In this document: piece after piece, positions 7,202 to 14,442 of the stretch
Position numbering within the stretch: position 1 is the stretch's first letter
Layout of the letters: each line of letters starts with the position of its first letter
NCBI RefSeq assembly: GCF_014384765.1
Contig: NZ_JACRSP010000003.1
Location: 1 to 64,000 of the forward strand
Length of the DNA stretch: 64,000 bases
Origin: Feifania hominis
GTDB lineage: Bacteria > Bacillota > Clostridia > Oscillospirales > Feifaniaceae
Reading direction: 5' to 3'
The notes under the pieces: generated by a model
The model's database searches: none
What the model was told of the DNA's origin: nothing
The model's input: only the letters and a program-made list of their open reading frames with translations
Made by a program: the position numbers and the translations under genes

Positions 7202-7414
7202 TCATTCGCGCGGCAGTCTCTGCTGTGCGGCGGCGTCTTTCAGGCGCTGTTTTGCCTGCTCCAAAGTCTCCCCGTCATGTAGGAGATAGCGCTCGACAAA
7301 GGCGTCTTCGATTTTGGTGTAGCCGCCGACTGCGGCGCGCTCGATTCTGCCGAATGTGTCGGTGACCGTCCGGGCAATTTTCTCATTTGTCTCGACAAGT
7401 TTGCTGCGCTTCAC
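7202..7414 (-). CDS. Small conserved helical protein, 70 residues
   Basis: A highly charged helical protein (NEKIARTVTDTFGRIERAAVGGYTKIEDAFVERYLLHDGETLEQAKQRLKD). The repeated Gly-Tyr-x-Lys-Ile-Glu pattern is typical of a small Firmicutes family of unknown function. Its ATG overlaps the stop of the membrane-protein gene (7411-7414), so the two are translationally coupled. No signal or membrane segment is present. Confidence 0.65.
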   Translation of the reverse strand: MKRSKLVETNEKIARTVTDTFGRIERAAVGGYTKIEDAFVERYLLHDGETLEQAKQRLKDAAAQQRLPRE

Positions 7415-8079
7415 GCTCCTCCCCCCTTTCGCCCACTTCGCATCATCGCGCCGCCGAGCCCCACGACAAACAGGCAGACGGCGGCGCCGGTCAGTGTCAT
7501 CATCGTGCGCGACTCGGCGCTGCTCACCGTGCCGAACGTGGCGAGCATGGACCGCTCCAGCGTCAGAACGGACACCGCGACCTCGGTGTAGCCGATGTTG
7601 CAGATCACCCGCAGCAGCGGCGAGGGATTCTTTCGCTGCTTCACGGCGCGGTTCACCGCAAGGGCGATTTTGGCAAACGTGTAGGTCGCAATGGTAATCA
7701 TGACAATGGTTCCGTGCCCTGTTGCGATGCCCTGCGCCAGACTGATGTGGAGCATCCCCGCGAGCACTGCGCCCATGGGGACAAACAGCGCGCCCGACAG
7801 CCTCATCACAAACAGCTCGCCCGCGCCGCCGCGGCGCTCACACAGAATTGCGCCGAAGCGCAGCGTGCTCAGCATGACGTAGTAGACGCACATGGTGAGA
7901 AACCAGAGCGACCGCCCCATGACGCCGAGCACCCCGTTGTAGAGGGCGTACAACAGGTTGACGCCGAAGCTGATGCAGGCCGACAGCACCATTCTGCGGC
8001 GCTGCTGCACCACAAGATGCCCCCATGGCTGCCGGCTCACAGCGTTCACGGCGCGCTGCCGCAGTCCGGTGCCGCTCAT
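7411..8079 (-). CDS. Multi-pass membrane protein of unknown function
   Basis: A 222-residue protein with about five hydrophobic segments: LSACISFGVNLLYALYNGVLG, WFLTMCVYYVML, LFVMRLSGALFVPMGAVLAGML, IVMITIATYTFAKIALAV and MTLTGAAVCLFVVGLGGAMM. A basic N-terminus and C-terminus suggest cytosolic ends. ATG 8079 was preferred over the upstream in-frame start because it leaves a 13-base gap after the previous stop and has a GAGGGG motif. No family was recognised. It belongs to the TetR-flanked operon with 8093-8464. Confidence 0.55.
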   Translation of the reverse strand: MSGTGLRQRAVNAVSRQPWGHLVVQQRRRMVLSACISFGVNLLYALYNGVLGVMGRSLWFLTMCVYYVMLSTLRFGAILCERRGGAGELFVMRLSGALFVPMGAVLAGMLHISLAQGIATGHGTIVMITIATYTFAKIALAVNRAVKQRKNPSPLLRVICNIGYTEVAVSVLTLERSMLATFGTVSSAESRTMMTLTGAAVCLFVVGLGGAMMRSGRKGGGA

Positions 8080-8092
8080 CGCGCCGGACCCC

Positions 8093-8464
8093 TCATTCCC
8101 GGATGCCCCGCGCGAGTGCAATCAGGCCAACCAGCGCCCCAATGCCCACAAAGCCGATGAGAATGCCCACGGCCATGTTTCCCCACACCATGCAAAAGCA
8201 CATGCCGACCCCGAGGGCCAGCGCGCCCGCAGCGCCGACCAGCGCGCAGAGCACGCCCCGGCCGGAGAACGAGACGGGCGGGCGGTGCTCCATCCGGCGC
8301 CAGACGAGAAGTGTGACAAGCCCGAGCACCAGCCCCGCCGCGCCCAGCGCGACGCCCGGCCGGAGGGCATTCCACTCCTCGATAAGCGCCATGCACATCC
8401 CGAGCGCGAACAGCATCCCGCTGAGCGTGCCCAGCACCATAGCTGCAAAACTGCTTTTTTTCAT
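8093..8464 (-). CDS. Small four-helix membrane protein
   Basis: A 123-residue protein with four predicted membrane helices (AMVLGTLSGMLFALGMCMAL, GAAGLVLGLVTLLVW, LCALVGAAGALALGVGMCFCMVW, ILIGFVGIGALVGLIAL). ATG 8464 follows GAGGTG. It is the first gene of the minus-strand operon 8464-6983 and diverges from the TetR-type gene at 8576, its likely repressor. Function is unknown; a role in membrane stress or export is only a guess from the regulator type. Confidence 0.55.
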   Translation of the reverse strand: MKKSSFAAMVLGTLSGMLFALGMCMALIEEWNALRPGVALGAAGLVLGLVTLLVWRRMEHRPPVSFSGRGVLCALVGAAGALALGVGMCFCMVWGNMAVGILIGFVGIGALVGLIALARGIRE

Positions 8465-8487
8465 CAAAAACACCTCACTCAATGAAT

Positions 8488-8499
8488 CAACACTTGTTG
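8488..8499. promoter_or_regulatory. Possible operator between the TetR gene and membrane operon
   Basis: CAACACTTGTTG is a short inverted repeat in the divergent intergenic region. The arms are only 5 bp, so this is tentative. Confidence 0.3.
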
Positions 8500-8575
8500 T
8501 TTTAATGCAAATTCAGTATACTGGTCTCACAGCACAAAAACAACCATCAATAATAAGACAGGTGTTGGATTAATC

Positions 8576-9106
8576 GTGAATACAAAGAACAACCGCCGCC
8601 GGCGCGAGTCGGTCGAGCGAATGGAGCGCACATTTGTCGAGCTTTTGCAGACAAGGGAGCTCGGCGAGATCACGGTCTCGGAGCTCTGTAAGAAATGCGG
8701 TCTGAACCGCAGCACGTTCTACGCCAATTTCGTGGACCTGTACGCGCTCGCCGACCACGTCCGCGAGCGCCTCGAGCAGGAGGTGAGCCGCCTGTATGAG
8801 GCGGAGGTCACGCAGGGCTTCAACAGCAACGACTATTTGAGACTGTTTCGCCACATCAGCGAGAATCAAATCTTTTACCGAACGTATTTTAAACTGGGTT
8901 ATGACAATCAGTACAAAATTAAGGTGTATGACACCCGCCAGGCGCAGCGGGATTTTGACAACCGGCATGTGGCGTACCACATTGAGTTTTTCCGCAGCGG
9001 CTTCAACGCCATTGTGAAGATGTGGCTCGCCGGCGGCTGCCGGGAGACGCCCGAGGAGATGGACGAGATTCTGCGCAGCGAATACCGCGGCCGCGGGGAG
9101 CTTTAA
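8576..9106 (+). CDS. TetR/AcrR-family regulator
   Basis: A 176-residue regulator. The N-terminal HTH reads RMERTFVELLQTRELGEITVSELCKKCGLNRSTFYANFVDLYALADHV, the standard TetR recognition-helix pattern (NRSTFY.NF). The C-terminal ~110 residues form a ligand-binding helical domain of the kind annotated TetR_C. Translation starts at GTG 8576. It diverges from the membrane operon at 8464 and probably represses it and itself. No ligand can be inferred. Confidence 0.85.
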   Translation: MNTKNNRRRRESVERMERTFVELLQTRELGEITVSELCKKCGLNRSTFYANFVDLYALADHVRERLEQEVSRLYEAEVTQGFNSNDYLRLFRHISENQIFYRTYFKLGYDNQYKIKVYDTRQAQRDFDNRHVAYHIEFFRSGFNAIVKMWLAGGCRETPEEMDEILRSEYRGRGEL

Positions 9107-9114
9107 GGCGCAAA

Positions 9115-9146
9115 AAAGCCGCCGGAACAGTTGTTCCGGCGGCTTT
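9115..9146 (+). terminator. Terminator between convergent genes
   Basis: AAAGCCGCCGGAACA and TGTTCCGGCGGCTTT form a perfect 15-bp stem, preceded by A and followed by T residues. It can serve both the TetR gene and the convergent NifX-like gene. Confidence 0.9.
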
Positions 9147-9155
9147 GCCGTCTCT

Positions 9156-9590
9156 TCAGTGGCTGCCGCACTGGCAGGTATGGCCCTCACCGTGGTCGTG
9201 GCAGTGGCCCTCGCCGTGGCCGTGGCAGTGGCCCTCGCCGTGCTCATGGCCGTGGTCGTGATGGTGGCCGCAGGTCACGCCGCCGTCTGTGAGCGTACCG
9301 GCGACATAGGCGCGCACCGCCTCGTCGGCAGGGCCCGTCACGCCGCTGACCGCCTTGATTCCCACAAAGCCGAGGCCGTTTCTCGCGCCCTCGCCCATGC
9401 CGCCGCAGAGCACAACCTGCGCGCCGTGCTCCTTGAGAAAGGGCGGCAGAGCGCTGTGGCCGTGCGCCGCGGTGACAAGCTCCTCACGGCCGGTGATGGC
9501 GCCGTCCTCCACCGTGTAGAGCAGAAAGCGCCCGCATTTTCCAAAGTGGCCGAAGACCTCTTCGGTCTCGGCTGCAACTGCAATCTTCAT
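9156..9590 (-). CDS. NifX/NifB-type cofactor-binding protein with His-rich tail
   Basis: A 144-residue protein. Residues 1-105 match the dinitrogenase iron-molybdenum cofactor biosynthesis fold (MKIAVAAETEEVFGHFGKCGRFLLY, VVLCGGMGEGARNGL, GIKAVSGVTGPADEAVRAY). Residues 107-144 are a repetitive His/Gly/Glu/Cys tail with about 15 His and 4 Cys, suited to binding Ni, Zn or other metals. ATG 9590 follows GGGAGGA and overlaps the upstream stop by 4 bases. It sits last in an operon with DUF134, Mrp and C_GCAxxG genes, a set linked to Fe-S or metal handling in anaerobes. It is not evidence for nitrogen fixation. Confidence 0.85.
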   Translation of the reverse strand: MKIAVAAETEEVFGHFGKCGRFLLYTVEDGAITGREELVTAAHGHSALPPFLKEHGAQVVLCGGMGEGARNGLGFVGIKAVSGVTGPADEAVRAYVAGTLTDGGVTCGHHHDHGHEHGEGHCHGHGEGHCHDHGEGHTCQCGSH

Positions 9591-10042
9591 TTTGATTCCT
9601 CCCAATTTTCCTCCAGTATCCGCACCGCGCCAGCGACAAGCCGGGCGCAGGGGCGGCTGCTGTAATAGTGTGAATCCCGCTTTTCGGGCGTCGGCGGCTC
9701 CGCGCCGGCCCGGCCGAGAAGCTCCCGGCAGATGATGGAGCCGAACTGCGCCTCAAAGCGCTTACAGAGCGCCTGAACCCGCGCGTACTGCGCGGCTTTC
9801 CGGTCGGGGTCGGGACTGTCCGGCCCGTGGCGAAGGCCGTCGATGAGCAGCATCGATGTCACCGCCCCGCAGACCTCGCGCAGACGGCCCATGCCGGCCC
9901 CCATCGAGGAGGTCATGCGCAGCAGCGCCGAGCGCTCAAGCGGCAGATCGTCGGCAAACGCGCCCATGACCGCCTGCGCGCAGCTGTAGCCCTCGCCGAA
10001 GAGGGCAAGCGCCCGCTGCTCGCGCGCGCTCATCTCGCTCAT
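9587..10042 (-). CDS. C_GCAxxG_C_C family redox-type protein
   Basis: A 151-residue protein with the family Cys pattern: YSCAQAV at residue ~20, MGAGMGRLREVCGAVTS at ~55, and later Cys residues near 92, 104 and 132. Family members are thought to bind Fe-S or heme-like groups, but the reaction is unknown. The start overlaps the Mrp stop by one base, and its own stop overlaps the NifX-like start by four, indicating one transcript. Confidence 0.8.
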   Translation of the reverse strand: MSEMSAREQRALALFGEGYSCAQAVMGAFADDLPLERSALLRMTSSMGAGMGRLREVCGAVTSMLLIDGLRHGPDSPDPDRKAAQYARVQALCKRFEAQFGSIICRELLGRAGAEPPTPEKRDSHYYSSRPCARLVAGAVRILEENWEESK

Positions 10043-10866
10043 CAGAGCGCCTCGATGGCGTCGGCGGCGGCCTCGAGGTAGTCGCCCTCGAACAGCTCGA
10101 CCTCACCCGCGTCGCACTGGCGCGCGAGCGACGGGTCGATCGGAATCCGGCCGATCACGTTCAGGCCGTACTTCGCGGCATTCTCCTCCACGTGGCTGTC
10201 ACCGAAGATTTTGACTTTTTTGCCGCAGTCCGGGCACTGGAAATAGCTCATGTTTTCCACAATGCCCACAATCGGGATGTTCATGATCTTCGCCATGTTC
10301 ACGGCCTTGGCCACGATCATGCCCACGAGCTCCTGCGGCGACGCGACGACCACAATGCCGTCCACCGGCAGCGACTGAAACACCGTCAGCGGCACGTCGC
10401 CCGTTCCCGGCGGCATGTCGACAAACAGGTAGTCCACGTCCTGCCAGACCACGTCGGTCCAGAACTGTTTGACCGTGTTGCCGATCACGGGACCGCGCCA
10501 CACGACCGGCGCGTCCTCCTGCTCGAGCAGAAGATTCACGCTCATCACGCGGATGCCGCTTTTGGTCTCCACCGGCAGAATGCCGAACTCACTGCCCTGC
10601 GCCTTTTCGTGCAGACCGAACACCTGCGGCATGGACGGGCCCGTGATATCCGCGTCGAGCACGCCGACCGACGCCTCGCGCCGGCGCATGGTCACCGCGA
10701 GCATGGCCGTCACCAGCGATTTGCCGACGCCCCCCTTGCCGCTGACCACGCCGATCACCTTTTTGATGTGGCTGTTGGCGCCCGGCTCCTCCAGAAAGCT
10801 CTGGGGCTGCTGTCTCGATTCGCAGTTCTCCCCGCAGGAGCTGCAATCGTGGGTACATTCACTCAT
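10042..10866 (-). CDS. Mrp/NBP35-family Fe-S cluster carrier ATPase
   Basis: A 274-residue P-loop ATPase that carries and transfers Fe-S clusters. An N-terminal Cys cluster (CTHDCSSCGENC) precedes the deviant Walker A GKGGVGKS at ~42. MPPGTGDVPLT and the later CPDCGKK pair supply ATP-binding and cluster ligands expected for the family. ATG 10866 overlaps the end of the DUF134 gene by 8 bases. The operon context (DUF134, C_GCAxxG, NifX-like) supports a metallocluster role. Confidence 0.92.
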   Translation of the reverse strand: MSECTHDCSSCGENCESRQQPQSFLEEPGANSHIKKVIGVVSGKGGVGKSLVTAMLAVTMRRREASVGVLDADITGPSMPQVFGLHEKAQGSEFGILPVETKSGIRVMSVNLLLEQEDAPVVWRGPVIGNTVKQFWTDVVWQDVDYLFVDMPPGTGDVPLTVFQSLPVDGIVVVASPQELVGMIVAKAVNMAKIMNIPIVGIVENMSYFQCPDCGKKVKIFGDSHVEENAAKYGLNVIGRIPIDPSLARQCDAGEVELFEGDYLEAAADAIEAL

Positions 10867-11305
10867 GGTCTGATTCCTCACTTTTCCATTTCATACAGCC
10901 GCTGCACGGCCGTTTTTCACCGCATCCGCCGGTTGAGACGCTGTAGTTTCCCCCGCCGATGACGAGCGCCACACCCTGTGTGAGCGCCTGCGCCGTCTTT
11001 GCGCGCGCGCTGTAGAGCATGCGCTGAAGCGTCTGACGCGAGACCTCCATGCGCCGCGCCGCCTCATCCTGGCCGAAGCCCTCGAGATCGCACAGCCGCA
11101 GACTCTCCAGCTCCTCCACACTCATCACCAGCCCCTGCGGGGCCCCTGCGGGGCGGCTTTCCCCTGCGGGATAGCTACTCCCTGCGGGGCGGCTTTCCTC
11201 TGCGGTTCCAGTCGCTCCGGCACAGCCGGGCCCCGGCGCAGCCGGAAGAAAGCACCGGCAGACCGGCTCCATACAGACCCGTCTGCACTTTGGCACACGT
11301 GCCAT
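10859..11305 (-). CDS. DUF134 regulator with repeat-derived linker
   Basis: A 148-residue DNA-binding protein. The family N-terminus MARVPKCRRVCMEPVC and the sigma-70-like HTH (MSVEELESLRLCDLEGFGQDEAARRMEVSRQTLQRMLYSARAKTAQAL) are intact, followed by GGNYSVS and a C-terminal CGEKRPCSGC. Between residues ~22 and 57 lies an unusual Pro/Ala/Gly linker (PAGSSYPAGESRPAG) encoded by repeated CCCTGCGGGG units related to the dispersed repeats elsewhere here. ATG 11305 follows GGGAGGTGAG. It probably controls this metal/Fe-S operon. Confidence 0.85.
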   Translation of the reverse strand: MARVPKCRRVCMEPVCRCFLPAAPGPGCAGATGTAEESRPAGSSYPAGESRPAGAPQGLVMSVEELESLRLCDLEGFGQDEAARRMEVSRQTLQRMLYSARAKTAQALTQGVALVIGGGNYSVSTGGCGEKRPCSGCMKWKSEESDHE

Positions 11306-11318
11306 CGTCTCACCTCCC

Positions 11319-11332
11319 AAATGGGCGTATGC
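11319..11332. promoter_or_regulatory. Possible DUF134 operon operator
   Basis: TGGGCGTATGCCCA is an inverted repeat (TGGGC/GCCCA) 13 bases upstream of the DUF134 start codon. A role as operator is inferred from position only. Confidence 0.35.
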
Positions 11333-11433
11333 CCATATTATAAGCCCGGCCGGCTGACCTGTCAAGGCCGTTTGTTGCCAAGTGTCCGCCGCTGTGCTAC
11401 ACTGTTTGGCAACAGCGGGAAAGGAGATTTTAT

Positions 11434-11964
11434 ATGAGACGCGTGACGCTCTATCTCGGCATCAGCCTTGACGGCTTTCTCGCCGACCGCAGCGGCGGGG
11501 TGGACTGGATGACAGGCGAAGACCCCGACGCCGGCGACGCAGGGGCCTACGACCGCTTTGTCGCCGGTGTCGACACGGTGGTAATGGGGTGGAACACCTA
11601 CCGCCAGATCACGGAGGAGCTCTCCCCCGGCCGCTGGGTCTACGGGGGGCTTACAAGCTATGTCATCACGCACCGGCGCCTGCCCTCGACGCAGGAAATA
11701 CACTTTGTGGACGAAGACCCCTGCGCACTGGTGCGCCGGCTTCGCTCGCAGCCCGGGCGGGACATCTGGATCTGCGGCGGCGCCGGCGTTGCCCAGCCGC
11801 TCATCGCGGGTAATCTGATTGACCGCTATCAGCTCTCGCTTCTTCCCATTGTGCTGGGCGGCGGCATTCCCCTCTTCGGCCGCACCGACGCGCCGCTGCC
11901 GCTGCGGCTCATCGGCTCAAGCAGCGTGAACGGTATTGTCGAGCTCACCTATGAGCGGCGCTGA
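11434..11964 (+). CDS. Dihydrofolate reductase-like (RibD C-terminal fold) protein
   Basis: A 176-residue NADPH-dependent reductase-like protein. Motifs: LYLGISLDGFLAD at the N-terminus, GVDWM, VDTVVMGWNTYRQI near residue 47, a GLTSYVITHR strand, IWICGGAGVAQPLIAGNLIDRYQLSLLPIVLGGGIPLF at ~110-150. This is the YyaP/YwjB-like branch of the RibD C-terminal family, whose substrate is usually unknown. AAAGGAGA precedes ATG 11434. It is 40 bases before the GNAT gene and probably co-transcribed. Confidence 0.85.
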   Translation: MRRVTLYLGISLDGFLADRSGGVDWMTGEDPDAGDAGAYDRFVAGVDTVVMGWNTYRQITEELSPGRWVYGGLTSYVITHRRLPSTQEIHFVDEDPCALVRRLRSQPGRDIWICGGAGVAQPLIAGNLIDRYQLSLLPIVLGGGIPLFGRTDAPLPLRLIGSSSVNGIVELTYERR

Positions 11965-12004
11965 TACAGCGCGGGCGCCCCGTTTGCAAACGGAGGAAAA
12001 CGCC

Positions 12005-12601
12005 ATGAAGATCAGAGCGGCAAACCAGGCCGACCTGGAACTTCTGTGCCGGTATGACCGGCACATCTCCCGCGAGGAGCTCATCCACGCCATCGCCCGC
12101 GGCAGAGTCTATCTCGCCGAGGTGGATGGCCTCTTCGCCGGCTGGCTTCGCTACCAGTTGTTCTGGGACAACACACCCTTTCTCAATATGCTGTTTCTTC
12201 TAGAAAACCAGCGGGCGCAGGGCTATGGAAGAGCCCTTGTTTCGCACTGGGAGCAGCAGATGCGGGCACTTGGCTACACCTGCGTCATGACTTCAACCGC
12301 CTCGGACGAATATGCGCAGCACTTTTATCTGAAGCTTGGCTATCGGACCATCGGCGGATTCACGCCCGCCGGCGAATCCTATGAAATCATTCTGGCAAAG
12401 TCTCTTTACCCTCCGGCTTGCGCCGGGCCACCACATGCGGTGGAGCAGCCACCTGCGGTGGAGCAGCCACCTGCGGTGGGGCAACCACCTGCGGTGGGGC
12501 AACCACCTGCGGTGGGGCAACCACCTGCGGTGGGGCAACCACCTGCGGTGGGGCAACCACCTGCGGTGGGGCTATATGGATATTCCACAAAGCCCGAATG
12601 A
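12005..12601 (+). CDS. GNAT acetyltransferase with a translated tandem-repeat tail
   Basis: A 198-residue protein. Residues 1-134 are a complete GNAT fold (MKIRAANQADLELL, a central strand, NMLFLLENQRAQGYGRALVSHWE as the acetyl-CoA loop, FYLKLGYRTIGGF). Residues ~138-188 consist of eight hexapeptide repeats of the type PPAVGQ or PPAVEQ, encoded by the 18-bp array at 12431-12574. The stop codon lies just after the array. AGGA (11992-11995) precedes ATG 12005. The acceptor substrate is unknown. The tail is probably a repeat expansion that replaced the original stop, since the enzyme fold is already complete before it. Confidence 0.8.
   Translation: MKIRAANQADLELLCRYDRHISREELIHAIARGRVYLAEVDGLFAGWLRYQLFWDNTPFLNMLFLLENQRAQGYGRALVSHWEQQMRALGYTCVMTSTASDEYAQHFYLKLGYRTIGGFTPAGESYEIILAKSLYPPACAGPPHAVEQPPAVEQPPAVGQPPAVGQPPAVGQPPAVGQPPAVGQPPAVGLYGYSTKPE
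12431..12574 (+). repeat. Eight tandem copies of an 18-bp repeat
   Basis: The unit CCACCTGCGGTGGGGCAA (first copies GGAGCAG) occurs eight times end to end. Each unit contains the inverted core CCACCTGCGGTGG. The array is in frame with the GNAT gene. The same core lies in inverted orientation in the parA-parB gap. Confidence 0.97.
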
Positions 12602-12611
12602 AAAAACAATA

Positions 12612-12762
12612 CTGCCGTCCCGCCAGGGCCTGCTGCCCCGCTAGGGGCCTGCCGCCCCGCTAGGGGCCTGCCGCCCCGCTAGGGGCCTGCCGCCCCGCTA
12701 GGGGCCTGCCGCCCCGCTAGGGGCCTGCCGCCCCGCTAGGGGCCTGCCGCCCCGCTAGGGGC
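12612..12762 (+). repeat. Tandem array of a 19-bp palindromic repeat
   Basis: Seven copies of CTGCCGCCCCGCTAGGGGC, the first with one substitution, lie at 12630-12762 after a degenerate 18-bp unit (12612-12629). The core GCCCCGCTAGGGGC can form a hairpin. One exact inverted copy lies at 48090-48108. There are no spacers, so it is not a CRISPR. Confidence 0.97.
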
Positions 12763-12869
12763 CCTGTGAACAAATTTCAACATTTTTGTAAACAGTGGGC
12801 GGTTTTGCTTCCATTTGCCGATTCCTGCGCTACAATAGAGTCAGACACATTCCTGGAAAGGAGAATCCC

Positions 12870-13430
12870 ATGCGAACCATGCTCCACTCAGCAGGCGCCC
12901 TTGCGCTGCTCCTGCTCATTGCCGCGCTCACCGGCTGCGCGGGTGCGGCCTCCCCGCCGGCTGCCCGCACCGAGGCCGCCATTCCGGGACAGAAGCTCGA
13001 CAATCCTCTGACTCAGACCGCCGCGCAGGCGGTGGAGGGCACCTCGATCAGCGATCTGATGGCCGCTACTCTCGGCTGGCGGGAGAATGATCTCACCGCC
13101 GAGCTCGGCCCCGGAACGCCGACCGAGATCACGGTCAGCGACGAGACGGTCGTCACCGCCCGCGCCTACGAGGGCACCCTCTTCGGCTGTCGGGCCGAGT
13201 CGACTTTCTCCTTTGACGGCGACCGGAAGATTGATTTGATCACCCACGCGCTGCCCACCACGTTTGAGACACTGCGCGAGGATCTTCGTGAACTATTCGG
13301 CGGCGACGGCGAGCAGACCCCCGCCTCGGACGACGAGCCCGAAACCGTCCGCTGGCAGGTGGAAAAGGCCTGCTACACCCTGACCAACATGCAGTCGGAC
13401 AATGTTCTGCTGCAGATAACGCTCAAATAG
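12870..13430 (+). CDS. Small secreted lipoprotein
   Basis: A 186-residue protein with a type II signal peptide: basic start, hydrophobic core ALALLLLIAALTGC and lipobox Leu-Thr-Gly-Cys at residues 20-23. The mature part has a low-complexity Ala/Pro linker, then a globular region around LGWRENDLTAELGPGTPTEI and FSFDGDRKIDLITHALP. It is likely anchored on the outer face of the membrane. No family was recognised. ATG 12870 follows AAAGGAGA. It stands alone and ends at a hairpin. Confidence 0.7.
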   Translation: MRTMLHSAGALALLLLIAALTGCAGAASPPAARTEAAIPGQKLDNPLTQTAAQAVEGTSISDLMAATLGWRENDLTAELGPGTPTEITVSDETVVTARAYEGTLFGCRAESTFSFDGDRKIDLITHALPTTFETLREDLRELFGGDGEQTPASDDEPETVRWQVEKACYTLTNMQSDNVLLQITLK

Positions 13431-13431
13431 A

Positions 13432-13465
13432 AGAGCGCGGCGATGTTCGCCGCGCTCTGTTTCTG
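13432..13465 (+). terminator. Terminator after the lipoprotein
   Basis: AGAGCGCGGCGA pairs with TCGCCGCGCTCT and is followed by a T-rich tail. It lies between convergent genes. Confidence 0.85.
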
Positions 13466-13467
13466 TC

Positions 13468-14331
13468 TCACAGCAGCCCGAGCAGCGTTTCAAGCGCCGG
13501 GGACAAACGCTTGTCCCTGTGCCACACAGCAAACATCTCGTTTTGCAGCGAAAGCCCACGCACCTCCACCTGCGCGAGTCTGCCCGTGCACAGCTCCCCG
13601 TCAAGCATCCCCTGCGGCAGCACAGCGATGCCAAGCCCGGCTCGGGCCGCCTCGAGCAGCGCGGCGGAGTTGACACTCTCCCACACGGGGTCTGCTGTGT
13701 AGCCAAGGCGCAGAAGCTCGCTGTCAAGCGCCTCGCGCACGGCACTGCCCGGCTCGCGCAGCAGAAGCGGCTGCTCGCAGAGCTCACCAGGATCGAGTAC
13801 ACGCCCGGCGAGCGGGTGGCCGGGCGCACAGACGAGCTTGAGAGCGTAGCGGGAGAATGGACGGCAGACAAACGGCCCCTGTGGGCGTGCGCCCTCGAGC
13901 AGAGCGAGATCTGCTCTCCCCTCGCGCAGTGTGGTCGTGGCCTCGCCCGCGCTCACCACCCGCACCCGCACCGGCACTGCGGGCAGGTACTGTTCAAAGC
14001 GGCGTAGCGCATGGGGAAGATGCAGCGCCGCGATGGTGATACTCGATACGATGTGTACCGGAGCACGCTGTTCAAGGTGCGGCAATCGGCTCTCGAGCGC
14101 CTCACAGGCCGCCAGAATCGGCATTGCCTCCTCGAGCAGAAGTCGCCCCTGAGGGGTCGGCTCCACACGCTTGGCATATCGGTCGAACAGCACTGTGCCC
14201 GCACTCTGCTCAAGCTCCCGTATGGTATGGGACACAGCGGACTGCGTGAGATACAGCCGCCGGGCTGCAGCGGTAAAGCTACCTGTCTCACATACGGCCC
14301 GCAGCACCGTGAGCTGACGCAGTGTGAGCAT
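13468..14331 (-). CDS. LysR-family regulator
   Basis: A 287-residue LysR-type protein. The N-terminal winged HTH reads MLTLRQLTVLRAVCETGSFTAAARRLYLTQSAVSHTIRELEQSAGTVLFDR, followed by a periplasmic-binding-protein-like effector domain (from VHIVSSITIA to the C-terminus). ATG 14331 follows GGAGGAG. It diverges from the two ChrA-type genes at 14443 and probably regulates them. The effector is unknown. Confidence 0.92.
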   Translation of the reverse strand: MLTLRQLTVLRAVCETGSFTAAARRLYLTQSAVSHTIRELEQSAGTVLFDRYAKRVEPTPQGRLLLEEAMPILAACEALESRLPHLEQRAPVHIVSSITIAALHLPHALRRFEQYLPAVPVRVRVVSAGEATTTLREGRADLALLEGARPQGPFVCRPFSRYALKLVCAPGHPLAGRVLDPGELCEQPLLLREPGSAVREALDSELLRLGYTADPVWESVNSAALLEAARAGLGIAVLPQGMLDGELCTGRLAQVEVRGLSLQNEMFAVWHRDKRLSPALETLLGLL

Positions 14332-14346
14332 GCCCTCTCCTCCAGT

Positions 14347-14363
14347 CATGAATTTTATTCATG
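14347..14363. promoter_or_regulatory. LysR operator candidate
   Basis: CATGAATTTTATTCATG is a perfect inverted repeat (CATGAA, 5 bases, TTCATG) containing a T-N11-A LysR box. It lies 16 bases upstream of the LysR start and in the shared regulatory gap with the transporter. Confidence 0.65.
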
Positions 14364-14442
14364 GATATTGCAAAATTATATCGCTTTTCAGATTTCTTTG
14401 CAAGTGATATGATGAACGGGCTTGTTTGAGAGGAGAGAAAAC

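Noticed and set aside
8465..8575. Small gene in the TetR divergent gap
   Set aside because: No start with ribosome site and no coding pattern; the stretch looks regulatory only.
9156..10866. Nitrogen fixation locus
   Set aside because: NifX-like and Mrp proteins are widespread in non-fixing anaerobes; no nifH, nifD or nifK is present.
12431..12762. Tandem arrays as a possible CRISPR
   Set aside because: Units abut directly with no unique spacers, and no cas genes are present.
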